A stretch of DNA of 64,000 nucleotides from Pollenia angustigena (Eukaryota; Arthropoda; Insecta; Diptera; Polleniidae): assembly GCA_930367215.1 (NCBI GenBank), contig OV884058.1, forward strand, positions 222,312,208-222,376,207. Direction: 5' to 3'. Shown in pieces: positions 1 to 10,234 of the stretch. The position numbers were made by a program, and so were the translations under genes. Position 1 is the stretch's first letter, and each line of letters starts with the position of its first letter. The notes under the pieces were generated by a model. The model did not search any database, had not been told where the DNA came from, and was given only the letters and a program-made list of their open reading frames with translations.

Positions 1-2121
1 AACACATTTATTTTATTAAAAAAATTTTAAAGAAAGTTTCCATTGATTTATTTAATGTAATTATAAATTAATATAAATAATTTAATTATTCATTTAATTA
101 ACTGCATTTAATTATTTAAAAAATTAATTCATAATCTTATTTTAAAAATACTTGCATAGTTTTAAAAAAAAGCATTCTGAAAGCCAACTTGTGTACCTGT
201 AGTTATAAATTTAATACATAAAACCAAGTTTCAGTTTAAAGGCCGAACCATAATACGCATAGCCTGTAACGTTCACCCACACATTGCTATCAACAAAACA
301 AGGTTAGATTGAATTGCAATGTGAACAAGTATTAGAGTCGGTGTAAAACATTAGGAAAAATTTACGGAAACCACTCAAAATCAGAATTAGTATATGCACC
401 CTTATACAAAAGACTTATCTGGTATAAAAATTATTTTGGCTTTCCCTAAGGTTGACTAGATTTAAGATATTCCCACTTAATCACGTTTTCGAAGTAGTAG
501 CTTGGTAGCGCATATACGATAAATTTCGGTGATGGTTATTCTATTTTAAATGAATTTTTCCCAGCTTCATTAAAGCCATGTAGGCCTGTTGTAGGAATGT
601 CGTTGATATCGGGTAGCTCCCTCAGAAAATAGCGCGTTCCCAATGGCTTACAAGTTTCGCCAGGAATTGGAGGTTATCATAAAATCACCGTCTAGATCAA
701 TTGACACTACAGAAATTATGTATCGGGATACCGAATTAACATTTAATCAATTTATAATGAGTTTTTTCGTAATTTTTTATTACCTTGTTATAAATTGAGT
801 ATTAATTAGAGGTTTTAGGGTGACCTTCGCTTGATCCAAAGAGGTTTTAAACCTATGGAACCAATGGCCAGAATTGAGTAATTGTATCTTGTCAACGGTG
901 TTAATTTTAGGATAAAGACCCCTTGTTCTAATTTTATTCTGGTTATACCACAAGTTTTAATGTTCAAAATTTTTACACTCTTTAACTTTGCTTAAATTCA
1001 CAATTAAAATTAAGCACTTATGTTATTATCAGCGTAACTTTTTAATCAGGCACGGTGAACGTTTAGAAGTAAAAAGAATTTACAAATTTATATTGACTCT
1101 AAAGCAGCTTATACACTTGAAATAAATTTGTTCAATTTTACGTATAGTACAATTATATCGCCAATGTGTATGTGATATTCGAAGGTGGAACAATATATTG
1201 GCAACAATCAAAAGACTTTTGATTTTTATTGCACAACGAAAAGAAAGTGAAGTGTGTTGGTAACATTGTACAATGCTCTTTATGTTATTCCTATAGGTAA
1301 CTTGAGGGTTACACGATCAAGTTTTGGCTATCAAGATTTAATACACTCACACTTTTTTACCAATACACTCATACTTTTAAAAATTGATACGAGCTTGCCT
1401 CTAAAATTCTCTTGCCAGTGAGTGTATCAATTTTCGTTCAAGAAAACAACTTATTACAAATCTTTTGAAGTTGTTTTTGTTTTTTTTCACAAATTTTTTG
1501 CCGGCAAAAGCTGAAGTTCTTTTTTTTTACAAATTGTTGCGGGAATTTTAAAATTTTAACTAAAAACTTAAAAAAATAGTGAAATATGTTTATTAATAAA
1601 ATTTATTTATAAAATTAATAACCAAATGATGTTCTGCAATTCATAGAGCTGTACAGAAGCCATGAAATTTTATGAATCTTTCATCATATGGGCGAAATGA
1701 TTTGAAAATAAAAGCCTACGAGTCTATAGCTTCTGAAACAAAAATGCCAGTGGAAGAAGTAAAGAAAAAAATAAAGTCCCTTCGAACACCCTACAGTGCA
1801 GAAAAATCAAAAGTGGAAAATAGCAAAACATTTTGAGTTGTTTTCTCGGCGACGACATCTTGAAAAAGTAAATTGCTTTCAACTTGCGTGCAGCCTACGT
1901 CACAGCTGTCAACTTTTGCATATTTTGACAATCAGTATATGTAAAAGACTATCAAGAAAATCTTGATCGTGTGGCTGCACTGTAATGTTCACCTTTTTAT
2001 TGAATGAATGAAACTATTGTGCGACTCATTGTAAAATATAGGACAAAATGGAAATAATATGGCGAATATCATATACAATAATATTGCAAGTGTATGGGCC
2101 GCTTAACTAAGCTTAAAAACT
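1..2121. other. AT-rich intergenic DNA, no gene seen
   Basis: No credible coding region was found on either strand. About 70 bases at 1037-1105 (core CACGGTGAACGTTTA) recur at 2228-2300. ACACGATCAAG at 1313 and its reverse complement near 1960 may be the ends of an old inverted-repeat element; the phrase AAAAGACTATCAAGAA beside the second one recurs near 21510. Otherwise nothing is recognised. Confidence 0.5.
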
Positions 2122-2122
2122 T

Positions 2123-2414
2123 AATGGAAAATACCGCAAAGAATTATAATAAAGTGCTAGGTGAAAAGGTCAAATTTACAGATTTGTATCGTATGAGTTT
2201 TTAAATGAGAGCGAGAAAAAAATGTGTAACTTTTGATCAGCCACGGTGAACGTTTATCAGTAAAAGAATGTTCAAATTTACATTGACTCTAGCTAAGAAA
2301 AAAAAAAACATAATGGCAAATACAGCAAAGAATTATAATAAAGTGCAAGGTTAAAAAGTCAAATTTACTGATTTGTATCGTAGGAGTTTTTAAATGAGAG
2401 CGAGAAAAAAATGT
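2123..2414 (+). repeat. Direct repeat of about 103 bp, two copies
   Basis: Copies lie at 2123-2225 and 2312-2414, 189 bp apart, sharing AGAATTATAATAAAGTGC and AATGAGAGCGAGAAAAAAA with a few substitutions. The interval between them carries the CACGGTGAACGTTTA stretch also found at 1037. This is a partial tandem duplication of non-coding sequence. Confidence 0.75.
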
Positions 2415-2559
2415 TAGGGGAGCTTTTAATAATTCCTCAAGGCAATGATCATTGCTAAGAACCCTCAGTGACGGACTGTTTAATGTAAACGTAATGTAAT
2501 CTATAACTCCTGGAATAACATTTGCTGTAGGGTAAGAAAAAAAAATACGAACCAATATT

Positions 2560-2775
2560 GAAACTTCCCATTAATTGATAGTGATCATTACAAGCCGTGC
2601 TTAACCTACTGTCAAAAATTACCAAAAAGTCTCTCAAGTATTTAAAAAAACAATAACAAAAACCATTTGATTCCGTACGCAATGTGCGTTTAGGTTCGCA
2701 CTTTGCTTCAGCAAATGAAAGTTTCATAAAACTTAACAAAAAGTTTCTGTAAGTTCAATATGGTTTGCTTCGTTT
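2560..2775. repeat. Dispersed repeat, second copy near 22965-23160
   Basis: Shared blocks include CATTTGAT..CCGTAC, CACTTTGCTT and CATAAAACTTAACAAAAAGT, in the same order as at 22965-23160 (inside the hAT element there). The class is unknown. From 2776 to about 3730 I see only AT-rich DNA with homopolymer runs. Confidence 0.6.
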
Positions 2776-3729
2776 TAAAAAGTTTTATTTATTTATTCAT
2801 TTAAAATTATCAAAAGTTTATAAAACAGAATAAATTGTAAAAATTTTATGCATTGAAAAGTAAACGAACGCACTTCATAATTTGCAAAAAAAAATTTAAG
2901 TTAATTTTAAAACAAAAAATACAAAATTTTTCAAATTAGAGAAGTGCGTAGGGTTCCCAACTTTTTTTTGTTTCAATTAAAGTACATTGATTATTAAAGG
3001 TTAAGAAAAAAAGTACACAGTATAAATACAAAGTACAATTAAAAAACTGGCGCTTTAACCCAATTCGGGTACGCTGAATCCAATACCGCTTCAAAAACGG
3101 TTCAGTTTATTGAAATAACTAAAGAAAAAACGAAAATCCGCAATACAATTTCCTTAAAACGTTAAATTTTTTTTCTAACTTGCGCAGTCGTTTTAGAAAG
3201 ATAATTTTTTTTTTTTTTTTGGCAACAAAAATAATTTTTTGCAACATTTCGAAATTTTTGTTTGTTAAAAATGTATAAAATTTCCAGACATATAAAAAAC
3301 AAAGCTTCAAACAAAACAAGCTATAAATGATTAAAATCTGTAAACAACTTTTGATTTTATACACAAAAATCGAAAAATTTTAATTAATTTACAAATTTCA
3401 TAAAACGCAATATTTGTATGGGAGCCCCCTTAAAAAGTGGTGATAAGGGGCAATTATGTCTCCAGAAATTGTTAAGGCGACTCCTTGGCTGTTATGGTAC
3501 GTTTTCTTCAATATATTTCTAATCTGTATTAAACATTTTGTATAGAAGCCCCCTTAAGGAATGGCAGGCAGTAATTTGAAAGAATTTTGCACTCGTTTTT
3601 TAAAAATAGGCAGGTTTTGTACTCAAACAAAACAAATAAGTGAATTGTATCGTCAGATTATTTTTTTTTTCGTCCTGCCAATATAAAAAAACATCAACAA
3701 ATGGCCCTGACTAATATTAATTAGTTGTT

Positions 3730-4521
3730 CTTTAGTATAAGTTTGTCATATGTATATAAGTTTGTCATTCCGTTTGTAATTTCTGCAATATTGATCTAAG
3801 ACCCTATAAAGTATATATATTCTGGGTCCTTATGTGGAGAGAACTTGATTTAACCATATAGTCCACCATTTCGTGCTATTAAAATTCAGCAAGATCGTTC
3901 CACAAATGGCTGAGATATGATAAAAAAACCACGACTGCCTCTAATTTTTTCCAAAAATCCCTTGTTGTTGTATTTTAATTGCTTTTTTTCTGTATATCTG
4001 GAGAACGGCAAGAGCCAAATTAGGTACACACATTTAGGTTGTCAATACACACCACCCTACAAAATGTGGGCGGGATTGGAGAAGTGGGCGTGGTACCTCC
4101 CGTACAAAAAAAAATTTTAGGGCTGCCATATGTCCTATGCATATGACTCATATAACAAAATATCGGAAATTTTTAGTAGAACATATTTTATAAAAAACTC
4201 GGGAAAATCGGTTCAGATACAAAATTATGACCAAAATTAAATTTTTTTGTTTAATACCCACTTTCGGGAACCATAGGTCTCCCCGAGTCCAAGCTTTATA
4301 ACTCAAGTAAATGGTAAATTTCTTCTTAAACACGTCGGTATATAAATCTGCCAAATCGATGAGTTATAATCAAAATACTGAAATCCCAAAAATTACTCTT
4401 TTTATACCCTTCACCTCAGGTGGAAAAGGGTATATATAAGTTTGTCATTCCGTTTGTAATTTCTAATATTCTGGGTCCTTACGAGGAGACAACTTGATTT
4501 AACCATGTGATGTCCCTCTAT
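3730..4521 (+). repeat. Relics of the GGGTATA-ended dispersed repeat
   Basis: Two head-to-tail pieces carry the family signature TTTGTCATTCCGTTTGTAAT at 3760 and 4441, followed by wording related to 'GACCC..TAAAGTATATATATTCTGGGTCCTTA'-type text given here only in outline. The palindromic end (ATACCC..CACCTCAGGTGGAAAAGGGTATA) lies at about 4409-4436. Related copies are at 14271, 22138, 24905, 26322 and 46700. The family is common in fly genomes; I do not know a firm class for it. Confidence 0.65.
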
Positions 4522-4544
4522 CCCCCCCCCCCCCCCCCCCCCCC
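4522..4544 (+). repeat. Poly-C run of 23 bases
   Basis: An uninterrupted run of C lies inside an otherwise AT-rich repeat relic. Length may be unreliable in the assembly. Confidence 0.95.
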
Positions 4545-4689
4545 TTCAATTGTTTACATATACTAGCATAATGCCCAATATGATTTGGAAATTAATAAAA
4601 TTAAGGGGTACCTGACGAACAGAAAACATCAACAAATTTATAAAATCTTTAAGATTTTATAAAATTCAAGATTTGTTGATGCTTTCTTT

Positions 4690-5195
4690 ACTTAAACGGA
4701 GTATATGTGAACATATACGAAAATTCCTAAGCATTTGATATGTGATACTGTGTTGGAAAGGTAATTGGGGTTTTGTTGTTGTAAGTAAAGGCTTGTTAAG
4801 ACTATTATACTTTGTATTAAAACATGTCAAAAACTCAAGTAATATGTAAAAGTTTGACAGTGTGAATACATGTGTGATGAAAATGACAAGAATAATGAAA
4901 AAAAAAGTTTGACATTCCATACGACTTCATCGTTTTTTTAAAAAAATTTCTAAACATTGGATCAGGGTTGCATTTTGTGAGTGTTTATACTTTGTGTGAT
5001 GGTGTGGACACAAACTGTTATGTTAAATTAGATTTTTTGACATTCGCAATAAAACTCATTAGATTTCTATCTCACAAAGTATTATGAAATACGTAAGACT
5101 TGTGAGATAGTGAAAACTAGCCTTAAGGATAATCGAATTAATGGTATTCGTTAGAGAAAGGGGTTTCATTCTGTTATTCAATTATAAGTAAGGTT
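4690..5195 (+). pseudogene. 3' fragment of packaging-ATPase-like gene, first copy, split by a MITE
   Basis: DNA at 4711-4790 and 5123-5190 matches, in order, the 3' end of the ATPase-like pseudogene at 5309-5893. Shared stretches include GAACATATACG, AAAATTCCTAA, ATTTGATA, TGTTGGAAAG, TTTGTTGTTG, then AATTAATGG and TTCAATTATAA just before the 11-bp repeat array. Relative to the second copy this one has an internal deletion after ATTTGATATGTGATA, an in-frame stop near 5152, and a TTAA-flanked MITE (4800-5122) in its middle. It is a dead tandem fragment of the same virus-like locus, not a separate gene. Confidence 0.65.
4800..5122 (+). mobile_element. TTAA-flanked MITE, copy 1
   Basis: Flanked by TTAA at 4796-4799 and 5123-5126. 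The interior matches the reverse complement of 28698-29049 over its whole length (ACTATTATACTTTGTATTAA at one end, GTGAGATAG..CTAGCC at the other). The left TIR is shortened by about 12 bases. The TTAA target suggests a piggyBac-type or other TTAA-specific element. It interrupts the ATPase-like fragment. Confidence 0.75.
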
Positions 5196-5215
5196 GTATT
5201 CATAAAATAGATCGA

Positions 5216-5281
5216 AAAGCTGATCGAGAGCATATATAAAGCAGATCAGAAGCTGATATAAAGCATATCAGCAGAGCAATA
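5216..5281 (+). promoter_or_regulatory. Array of six 11-bp repeats upstream of the ATPase-like frame
   Basis: Six consecutive 11-bp units fit the consensus AAAGCAGATCA (AAAGCTGATCG, AGAGCATATAT, AAAGCAGATCA, GAAGCTGATAT, AAAGCATATCA, and a weaker last unit). The array ends about 37 bp before the first ATG of the ATPase-like frame. A ten-unit array with the same period precedes the next reading frame (5900-6009). Position and helical-turn spacing suggest a promoter or protein-binding array; function is inferred. Confidence 0.6.
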
Positions 5282-5308
5282 TGCGAATAGTTAAACAAAC
5301 GAAACAAA

Positions 5309-5893
5309 TTGTTATTAGAAATGCTGATGATGAAAATGAGAAAAGCTAAAATTGTACATAGCACACTATTACCAAACTCAATAACAGCGTTAATTGTTGA
5401 ACCATCAAACTGTCGTAAGACTTATGTAATGATTAGTCTTATAGAAAGTCCTAATGGTCTTTGTTTGAAAAACATATACATATGTATATTCAAAATCTAT
5501 TTACATTCTCGGAAAATGAAAAAGTTTTAAGTCCAGCTAAAGCAAATCCACACTCTATAATAACATTCGATGATGTAATTTGTGGTAAACAAGACACTGT
5601 AAGAGATTACTTTTGTATGGGTAGACATAAACATATAGATTGTATTATGTCAAACATATACGAAAATTCCTAAACATTTGATACGTGATAATGCAAATAT
5701 GATTATAATATTTAAACAAGATGAAATGAATTAAAAGCATATATTTAATAATCATGTTATCGGTGATATGTCATTTAAACAGTTTATAACAATTTGTAAG
5801 GAATGTTGGAAAGATAATTATGGTTTGTTGTTGTCAGAAAGGACGATCCAGTTAATGGCGGTCGTTATAGAAAGGGATTAAATAATTTTATTC
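5309..5893 (+). pseudogene. Polinton/adintovirus-like packaging ATPase, frameshifted
   Basis: Translated pieces in three frames line up with A32/FtsK-like packaging ATPases of Polinton (Maverick) and related DNA viruses. The pieces, as read directly, are a Walker A region degraded to EPSNCRKT (consensus GPSxCGKT, so key glycines are lost), a Walker B stretch SIITFDDV, a TYTKIPKHLIRDNANMIIIF segment, and a GRYRKG segment near the end. Frame shifts occur near 5490 and 5645, and there is an in-frame TAA near 5732. In the parent element such an enzyme would pump DNA into capsids; here it cannot be functional. It lies between two 11-bp repeat arrays. The assignment is from motif order only. Confidence 0.7.
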
Positions 5894-5899
5894 AATTAT

Positions 5900-6009
5900 A
5901 AAGCAGATATAAAGCAGATCAAAAACAGATGCAAAGCAGATCAAAAGCAGATACAAAGCAGATCAGACGCAGATCGATAGCAGATCAGAAGCAGATATAA
6001 AGCAGATCG
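5900..6009 (+). promoter_or_regulatory. Array of ten 11-bp repeats upstream of the DUF8207-like frame
   Basis: Ten perfectly spaced 11-bp units (consensus AAAGCAGATCA; variants end AT, CA, GC, AC, CG) run without a gap and stop 38 bp before the ATG at 6048. Some units create ATATAAA across the junction, which resembles a TATA box. It is the same array type as 5216-5281. Probably an upstream control array of the virus-like element. Confidence 0.65.
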
Positions 6010-6047
6010 TTTATAATTTAAAATACAAACACATACATACAACAATC

Positions 6048-7903
6048 ATGAGTAAAAATAATGAATTGTTAAAAGATATTGTAGAAACCAGAGCGGTATC
6101 AAAGGAAAAATTTAAAAATATTAAACTTAATGAAATAGAGAAAGTTAATATGTTAGAAGAAACCTTTAAGCTACGTTCACAATAAAAAAAACATTTTCGT
6201 TTTTCTTCTATCTTTTTTCTTCCCAAAGTATTTCATATATTTTCCTTTCATTTTTAGAACAAAAATGTAACTAGAATTTTTTTAAAAATTTAACTAAAGT
6301 TGAGTCAACTAGAACTTCAGCAACAATTTGTATGAAATTGTTTCTGACGTTTAAAATAATTTTATTTAGTTTTGAATGAAAATTTTAACAATATGTTTAC
6401 AAAAATAAAAATAAATGCAAATTATTGTTATGGCTAAAATTTGCGAACGGTTTCTTGATGCAAAATGTGTGTAGTTACAAAAGAAATTGTTGCTCTATTA
6501 TGAACACCAAGTGAAAATGTTTTTTTGATTGTGAACGAAGCTTTAAGCCTTTAAAAAACCCTTTAAAACATATAATAAAAAAAACTTGATAAGACAAAAA
6601 AATCTTCTGGAACAGTACGATCGCCATCATATCAATCACTATATACACCATCTTCTCCATCACTATATAGATCTAATTTAAATCAGAATCTTTCTTATAT
6701 GGATTATGGTGATGATGATGATAATAACGAAGCTGGTTTTGCTGGTTTTAATGAAGAAAATAGATCGAATTCCAATATGGTTTATGATGACGATGATATT
6801 GATAATGTATCTAGTTTGGTGAGGTTAAATGAAGAAAATAAATCTAATAATAATATGGATTATGGTAATGATGATGATATTGATAATAACGAAGCTGGTT
6901 TGAATGAAGAAAAAAGATATAATTCCAATATGGATTATGATGATGATATTGATAATGCATCTAGTTTGATGAGGTTAAAGGATTTCTTCCTAAATCTAAT
7001 TACGACATGGATATTGATGATGATGACCATTACAATGAAGATAATAATGACAACAAAGACCAATATCTAAACAACTTAAAGCGAATAAGAACATTTAGCA
7101 ACAACACACCTACTCTACCTAATATAAAGAAAAAGAAAAATAATATGAAAATTTTACAATCAACAAAAACATTGACATTATTAAAACCTAACAATACTAA
7201 AAAGCATATTTCACTAAAAACAACAACAACAACATCCACAGCACAATCGAAAAATGATAAAAACCAAAAAAATCCAAAACGAAAGAATTATTCATTGCTT
7301 TCAAATTTCGATGAAGATGGTGATAGAAAACGCCACAAAATCACACATTTATTTTCTAAACGTAAAAGTAAAACACAATTAAATAGCGATAAGAAACGAA
7401 TTAAATTAATGAATCACCACTATATGAGAATATTATGTTGTTAATAAATACTTAAATGATTGAAAGAATCTATGGAAATTGGCGATATGGAACAAACAAA
7501 CTAAAATTTAATAACGGTAACACTTTATATATACGGGATAAAAAGTTGAAATTGACACCAGGATTATTTGAACTTTTATTCCACATAAAACCTTTACATT
7601 ATAATAAAATAGATTTAAAAAAATATGAAAATATTCTTATTAATACAAATGTACACAGACGTAACTATCAGTCATATAAACAAAATATTAAATATTATTA
7701 AATATGAACGCATTATAAAAAAATTATTCAATACAAAGGGTAATATTCTTACTAAAGGTAGTGGATTATCCTTAAAACTAGTAGAAAAACGTAAACCGAA
7801 CTATATTTATTGGGATGATCCTAATGAATTGGTCGACAGATTACGTTTGCTCCTTTCATCGCAAGGTGCTGCTCATAATAATAACTTAGAGAGGCTAATA
7901 TAG
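6048..7903 (+). pseudogene. DUF8207-like protein gene, broken by a MITE and frameshifts
   Basis: The N-terminal piece (6048-6185) starts MSKNNELLKDIVETRAV and is charged and helical. A MITE (6169-6542) then ends the frame; similarity in register resumes after its right end. The middle (6699-7070) is an acidic repeat region with several copies of NNEAGxNEE and YDDDDID-like units; 7007-7444 is a basic Lys/Asn/Thr-rich tract. The C-terminal domain is split over two frames: 7456-7701 (GNWRYG, TPGLFELLFHIKP, INTNVHRRNYQ) and 7690-7903 (YWDDPNELVDRLRLLLSSQ). The last motif is what I recall from uncharacterised arthropod proteins grouped as DUF8207, often in virus-like or Polinton-like settings. Function unknown; this copy is dead. 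Confidence 0.6.
6169..6542 (+). mobile_element. Harbinger-like MITE (TTA target) inside the DUF8207-like gene
   Basis: TIRs of 30 bp match at 28 positions; they begin AGCT(A/T)CGTTCACAAT. TTA flanks both sides (6066-6068 equivalent at 6166-6168 and 6543-6545). A 3-bp TWA duplication is typical of PIF/Harbinger elements. Right-half relatives lie at 15786-15905 and 55325-55440. No coding capacity. Confidence 0.8.
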
Positions 7904-7915
7904 TTTATTAAAAAC

Positions 7916-8160
7916 ATGAGTTTTATAAACAAATTTGGAGAAAGCAAAACACCTACATAAGTATAAATTTAAAGATTCAAAACTAAGACCTCTTGGTATA
8001 AACGATCATGTTTTTGATATGCATAAAAAAAGAATATCTGGAGGATAGAAATAAATTTCAAACAATAACTAATCGATATGTGGAACATTATAATAATTAT
8101 GCTTGGTCAGATGAAAATAATACGTGTGATCTAGATACTTGTTCCTGTTCCCAGCTTTAA
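7916..8160 (+). pseudogene. Start of a further virus-like gene, degraded
   Basis: A new frame opens 13 bp after the DUF8207-like frame with MSFINKFGESKTPT and stops. The next 190 bp still translate in pieces (KLRPLGINDHVFDMHKK, then a Cys-rich patch ENNTCDLDTCSC) across stops and frame changes. It is probably the third gene of the same element, possibly capsid-related, but I cannot name it. Similarity to anything ends near 8220 in an AT-rich tail. Confidence 0.35.
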
Positions 8161-8496
8161 GAAAATAAAAGAATCTGTCATAGAAATCATGGAATATTAT
8201 AATAATAATAATGTACATATATAATTTAACTAAATGTAAAAATTTTACTTTTAATAAAATGAAAACATATATATGTATAAACATCTATCAAACTATTTGT
8301 TTTATTTTCTTATTCAAAAACATAGTTTCTTTTTTTATAAAATCATATTTCCATACAAACATAAAATAAATTTATCACGTACAAATGTAGAATTAATTCG
8401 ACAAATAAAAAGGTTTCATATTACAAAAAAAAGGAAATTATGAAAAGGAACAATTAGCATATTTTAAAAAATATTTATTTTTTCTAAGTTTACTAG

Positions 8497-9125
8497 CTTT
8501 AACCCGGTGCGCTTTGCTACCCTCATCGAAATAAAATTAGTAAAAAAATTTAAAAACAGATTTTGTGAATTGATAATTTTTTTTTCGCCCATTTTTATTT
8601 TAAAATTTATGATTTACTATAATATTGGCTTTAGCCATGTTTAAAGACTCTGGCTATAATAGTTCTTCAGTTACGCGATATTTTATATTATGTATCCCAC
8701 GGGTGGTATTCCTTTTTCATTTCTATTTTCAAAGGTATAATTAACTATAAGGTTGACTCCTACCAAGTTATAATATTATCAATATAATAGTTTTTAAGAT
8801 ATGCAATATTTAATATTGGCATATACCACTCCCCTGCTGATATATAATTAAAATTTTGCGGCTTAGAAGATCATACTGCAAAGAGTTAAAGCAATTGGGT
8901 GTAGTGGCTCTTAAGATAAGCGGTATTAAATATTGGCTTCCTATGGAGGATACCATTTCCCTTGCCCCTATCGAAAAAATAAGTAGCCTCATTTTTCTTT
9001 CGGGGTTCACGTGATGCTACTGCAAAAATTTCAGGTAAATCGCCTCAATAGTTAAGGAGTCTATAAGCCAACAAACAAACATACAAACATTTTTAATTTT
9101 TATTTACATAAGTATATAGATAGAT
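8497..9125 (+). repeat. Decayed 'CCCGGTGCGCTTTGCT' dispersed element
   Basis: It opens with GCTTTAACCCGGTGCGCTTTGCT and ends with repeated ACAAACATACAAACAT and TATATAGATAGAT. This matches the start and end style of the element at 37972-39090 (CTAGCTGACCCGGTCCGCG... to ...ATATAAATAGAT), a type widespread in insects whose class I cannot fix. No coding region. Around it, GTTTCATATTACAAAAAAAA recurs at 8413, 9226 and 9450. Confidence 0.5.
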
Positions 9126-9494
9126 AATCAAAAACTGGAGCATATGCTCAACTATTACTCACATATCTTTGTTTTTTAAGAATTTTAAGCTTTTTAATCT
9201 TTATAAACGTATTTTTAATTTAAGTTTCATATTACAAAAAAAAAAGACAATTATGAAAAGCAACAATCAATTCTTTAAAATATTTATTTAGTTATTTTGT
9301 TTTTTAAGAATTCTAAACACCTACACATCTGCTCAACTAATACTTAAATTTCTTTGTATTTCCAAGAATTTTTGGATGAGGACAGTCAAAAAAAAAGCTT
9401 TATGAAATTTAAATTTGTCACGTATGTACCACTCATTTGGAAAATAAAAAAGTTTCATATTACATAAAAAAGACCATCCGACATGGTTGTATCT

Positions 9495-9720
9495 ACACAC
9501 ACCCTACTCTTTACGAACTTCTAACAAAGACCCCGCATAGGGTTGCCAGACGGTCACATTTACACACACACGCACCCTACTCTTTACGAACATCTAACAA
9601 AGACCCCGCATAGGGTTGCCAGACGGTCACATTTACACACACACACACCCTACTCTTTACGAACACCTAACAAAGAGCCCGCATAGGGTTGCCAGACGGT
9701 CACATTTACGCACACACAAA
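9495..9720 (+). repeat. Tandem repeat, three units of 73 bp
   Basis: CACCCTACTCTTTACGAAC recurs at about 9500, 9573 and 9646, each followed by CTAACAAAGA and GCATAGGGTTGCCAGACGGT. The units are nearly identical (single-base changes), so the array is young. It is more GC-rich than its surroundings. No coding sense. Confidence 0.85.
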
Positions 9721-10234
9721 CATACACAGACAATAAAAGTGGTGGAGCTTGCAAATCACAAACCGAAAACCACAACACGATAAAGGCACAACAATATACA
9801 CACATACACGGCTCAGTGTAGCGTACCAATCGATGAACTTATAAAGTTAACCAGCCGACTGTAGGGTGAAAATAAAATCTTGATCGCGAATGCTCACTAT
9901 GATATCGCCTCCAAGATAAGAAGGGGATACATAGGGATAGATAAGGGATAGTTTTTACATGAAATTGTTTGCTGGGTTATGGGATGATCCCAAATTTGTA
10001 TGGAAAAAGTGCTGTAGGACCCCCCTAAACATACTACTCCTTGCTCCAGGCCGCAGGTCGTCTATAACGTGAAGCTTTAGTAAGCAAAGCCTGTTTTCGT
10101 TATACCAAAGAGAAAAAAATCCTTGCGCATGGCCGAAAGCCCAACCGATTTTTAAAACCAAAACTGTATAATTATCCGGATTTTGAAATCGGGATTCTAA
10201 ATTTGTGATTTTTAGTTTCGGGCATATGAACTCG

